From CALBPI01 sp038533155 (lineage in GTDB: Bacteria > Pseudomonadota > Gammaproteobacteria > Steroidobacterales > Woeseiaceae): a stretch of 7,915 nt of DNA. Under the pieces are notes generated by a model. It ran no database searches, was not told where the DNA came from, and worked only from the letters and a program-made list of their open reading frames with translations. Location: assembly GCA_038533155.1 (NCBI GenBank), contig JBCAZH010000104.1, positions 1-7,915 of the forward strand, given 5' to 3'. Made by a program: the position numbers and the translations under genes. Each line of letters opens with the position of its first letter. The first letter of the stretch is position 1. This document shows positions 5,805 to 7,915 of this stretch, piece by piece.

Positions 5805-7181
5805 ATGAAGATCCTCATTCTAGGCGCGGGGCAAGTCGGTGCGAGCGCCGCACAGCATTTATCCCGCGAGGAGTCCAACGACGTCACGGTGGTGGATATC
5901 AACGCCGAGGTGCTTCGAGAGCTACAGGACCGGCTCGATATTCGCACCGTCGTAGGCCACGCCAGCTACCCGGATGTGTTGGAGCGCGCCGGCGGTCGCG
6001 ACGCTGACATCATCATCGCACTAACCGATTCAGACGAAACCAACATGGTGGCCTGTCAGGTCGCCTATTCGATGTTCCGGACGCCCACCAAAATCGCTCG
6101 CATTCGCGCCGCCGAATACATGACCGCCGAGAAGTTGTTTGCACAGGAATCGATGCCCGTCGATGTGCGCATCAGTCCAGAGCAGCTTGTCTGTGAGTAC
6201 GTCGAGCAGCTGATCCTATACCCGGGCGCATTGCAGGTTCTTGAGTTCGCCGATGACCGTGTCCGACTGGTCGGCGCACGCGCGGATCGTGATGGTCTGT
6301 TGGTTGGTCAGCAACTGAAAAACATCAAAGAGCACCACCCGAACACCGAGGCACGAATTGCTGCGATCTACCGCGACGGCCGTTCGATAGAGCCCCACGG
6401 TGACACGGTGATTCGCGAGGGGGACGAGGTGTTCTTCATCGCCGCGCGGAAGGACATCCGGGTGTTCATGAGCGAGATGCGCAAACTCGAAGATCCGGTG
6501 CGTCGTGTCATCATCGCCGGCGGCGGCAACATCGGGTTACGGCTTGCACAAACCCTGGAGCAAACCAACCAAGTCAAAATCATCGAGCGTAACCCGGAAC
6601 GTGCCCGGGTGATTTCCGAGCAGCTGTCGAAAGCAATCGTGCTGAATGGTGATGCAGCGAACGAAGACCTGTTGCTCGAGGAGAACATCGACAGCACGGA
6701 CGTGTTCTGCGCACTGACCAATGCAGAGGAAGCGAATATCCTATCCGCGATGCTGGCGCGTCGGCTCGGTGCCAACAAGGTGATGGCGCTGATCAACCGG
6801 CCGAGCTACGCCGAGCTTATGGAATCGGGCAGCATCGACATCGCTTTGTCGCCGCAACAGATAACAATCGGCTCTTTGCTTGCGCACGTGCGGCGCGGCG
6901 ACGTTGTCAAAGTGCACTCATTGCGCCGCGGTGCAGCGGAAGCGATCGAAGCGGTTGCGCATGGCGCCAGTGGCACCAGCAAGGTCGTCGGCAAGACCAT
7001 CGAGAGTCTCGCGTTGCCGAAGGGCGCGTCCATTGCAGCGCTGGTGCGTGGCGACGAAGTGATCATCGCGCATCACGACACGGTCATCGAAGCAGATGAT
7101 CACGTCATCATCTTCTTGAGTGACCGGCGCAAGATCGATGAGGTCGAGGCGCTGTTCCAGGTCGGCGTGTCGTTCCTGTAA
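5805..7181 (+). CDS. trkA: Trk system potassium uptake protein TrkA
   Basis: This is the cytoplasmic NAD(H)-binding gating subunit of the Trk K+ transporter; it assembles on the inner face of the TrkH channel and controls its opening. The 458 residues equal the length of E. coli TrkA. The protein is a duplicated RCK unit. The first Rossmann fold has GAGQVGAS at 7-14 and the acidic β2 end VVDIN (D31), followed by an RCK-C domain (about 140-220). The second Rossmann fold has GGGNIG at 239-244 with E261 in KIIERN, followed by a second RCK-C domain (about 368-455). Both nucleotide-binding loops are complete. The start begins directly at the first Rossmann strand (MKILILGAGQ). No Shine-Dalgarno sequence is evident, so translation may be coupled to uvrD, which stops 11 nt earlier. 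trkH follows after 16 nt, giving both subunits of one transporter. Confidence 0.97.
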   Translation: MKILILGAGQVGASAAQHLSREESNDVTVVDINAEVLRELQDRLDIRTVVGHASYPDVLERAGGRDADIIIALTDSDETNMVACQVAYSMFRTPTKIARIRAAEYMTAEKLFAQESMPVDVRISPEQLVCEYVEQLILYPGALQVLEFADDRVRLVGARADRDGLLVGQQLKNIKEHHPNTEARIAAIYRDGRSIEPHGDTVIREGDEVFFIAARKDIRVFMSEMRKLEDPVRRVIIAGGGNIGLRLAQTLEQTNQVKIIERNPERARVISEQLSKAIVLNGDAANEDLLLEENIDSTDVFCALTNAEEANILSAMLARRLGANKVMALINRPSYAELMESGSIDIALSPQQITIGSLLAHVRRGDVVKVHSLRRGAAEAIEAVAHGASGTSKVVGKTIESLALPKGASIAALVRGDEVIIAHHDTVIEADDHVIIFLSDRRKIDEVEALFQVGVSFL

Positions 7182-7197
7182 CTGCGTCCATACATCC

Positions 7198-7915
7198 GTG
7201 AACTGGTCGGTCATACAACGTATTCTCGGTTTGTTGCTGACGATGTTCAGTGTTGCGATGTTGCCGCCGATCGCGGTTTCGCTGATCTTCAACGATGGTG
7301 TCTGGCAACCCTTCCTGTATTCGTTTCTGCTCATTCTCGCGCTCGGTGTGTTGCTGTTCTTACCGGTCAGAAACGCGCGCAAAGACTTGAGGCTGCGCGA
7401 CGGGTTTCTGGTCGTCGCGTCGTTCTGGCTCGTACTGGGGACAATCGGAGCGACTCCGTTGTGGTTGTCGCCAGAGCCGAGCATGACGTTGACCGAAGCG
7501 GTGTTCGAATCGATATCGGGTCTGACGACGACGGGCGCGACCGTGATCATCGGTCTGGATGGGCTACCCGAGTCGATCTTGTTCTACCGGCAGCAGCTTC
7601 AGTGGCTCGGCGGTATGGGCATCATCGTCTTGGCTGTCGCGATCCTGCCGATGTTGGGCGTCGGCGGCATGCAGCTCTATCGCGCCGAGACGCCAGGTCC
7701 CGTCAAGGATACGAAGCTCACGCCGAGGATTACCGAAACCGCGAAAGCGCTTTGGTATGTCTATCTCGGATTCACGGTGTTCTGCGCGCTGGCTTACTGG
7801 TCTGCGGGGATGGGCGTATTCGACGCGATTTGCCACAGCTTCTCGACGGTAGCGATTGGTGGGTTTTCGACCCATGACCTCAGCATCGGTCATTTTAATA
7901 GCCCCGCTATTGAGG
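7198..7915 (+). CDS. trkH: Trk system potassium uptake protein TrkH, 3' end beyond the window
   Basis: This is the K+-translocating inner-membrane subunit that works with TrkA. The window holds 239 codons, about half of the ~480-residue family length, and the frame is open at the edge. Membrane segments are visible near 9-30, 37-56, 68-90, 139-158 and 184-205. The first pore loop carries SGLTTTGAT (107-115), whose glycine is the filter residue of the SKT/Trk/Ktr superfamily. A second filter-type loop, FSTVAIGGFSTHD, lies at 215-227. FYRQQLQWLGGMGIIVLAVAILP and GVGGMQLYRAE are signature TrkH stretches, and PGPVKDTKLTPRI matches the family linker. The GTG start at 7198 makes the N-terminus (VNWSVIQRILGLL) align with E. 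coli TrkH; no good ribosome site precedes it, and a later ATG at 7243 would remove part of the first helix. Confidence 0.96.
   Translation, partial: MNWSVIQRILGLLLTMFSVAMLPPIAVSLIFNDGVWQPFLYSFLLILALGVLLFLPVRNARKDLRLRDGFLVVASFWLVLGTIGATPLWLSPEPSMTLTEAVFESISGLTTTGATVIIGLDGLPESILFYRQQLQWLGGMGIIVLAVAILPMLGVGGMQLYRAETPGPVKDTKLTPRITETAKALWYVYLGFTVFCALAYWSAGMGVFDAICHSFSTVAIGGFSTHDLSIGHFNSPAIE

Noticed and set aside
6918..7550. Minus-strand open frame of 210 codons across the trkA-trkH junction
   Set aside because: It overlaps two well-identified genes on the other strand and its composition looks like antisense. I see no domain motif.

Overview
The window reads as a gammaproteobacterial chromosome of moderately high GC (genes roughly 55-60% by eye). 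The best guide is the close agreement of the UvrD, TrkA and TrkH products with their enterobacterial namesakes in motifs and length. I cannot place it below class level. All recognised genes lie on the plus strand. I see no tRNA, rRNA, CRISPR array, insertion sequence or phage gene.

Region 1 (28-2812) is a two-component system. A 700-residue membrane histidine kinase of the NarX/HisKA_3 type carries a large multi-pass N-terminus that resembles MASE1, then a GAF-like region. It is followed 61 nt later by a NarL/LuxR-type response regulator. Nothing here shows the signal or the regulon.

Region 2 (2813-3618) is the least ordinary part. A strongly AT-rich intergenic stretch (about 29% GC over 2841-2960) opens with a rho-independent terminator. 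It is followed by a small gene (about 3080-3502) for a stand-alone receiver-like protein whose usual phospho-accepting aspartate is replaced by alanine. That gene ends in a 9-bp inverted repeat and a textbook terminator (3535-3560). It therefore appears to be its own transcription unit beside the two-component pair, and a phosphorylation-independent partner or modulator is an attractive but unproven idea.

Region 3 (3619-7915) is housekeeping. It holds uvrD (DNA helicase II for mismatch and excision repair), then trkA (NAD-binding regulatory subunit of the Trk potassium uptake system) after 11 nt, then trkH (the potassium-translocating membrane subunit) after 16 nt, cut by the window end. The tight same-strand spacing suggests co-transcription of uvrD, trkA and trkH. 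TrkA and TrkH form one complex at the inner membrane, while UvrD acts on DNA in an unrelated pathway.

I do not see strong evidence for an entirely new system. The pseudo-receiver gene with its isolated AT-rich leader, next to a kinase and regulator of unknown signal, is the main candidate for follow-up.
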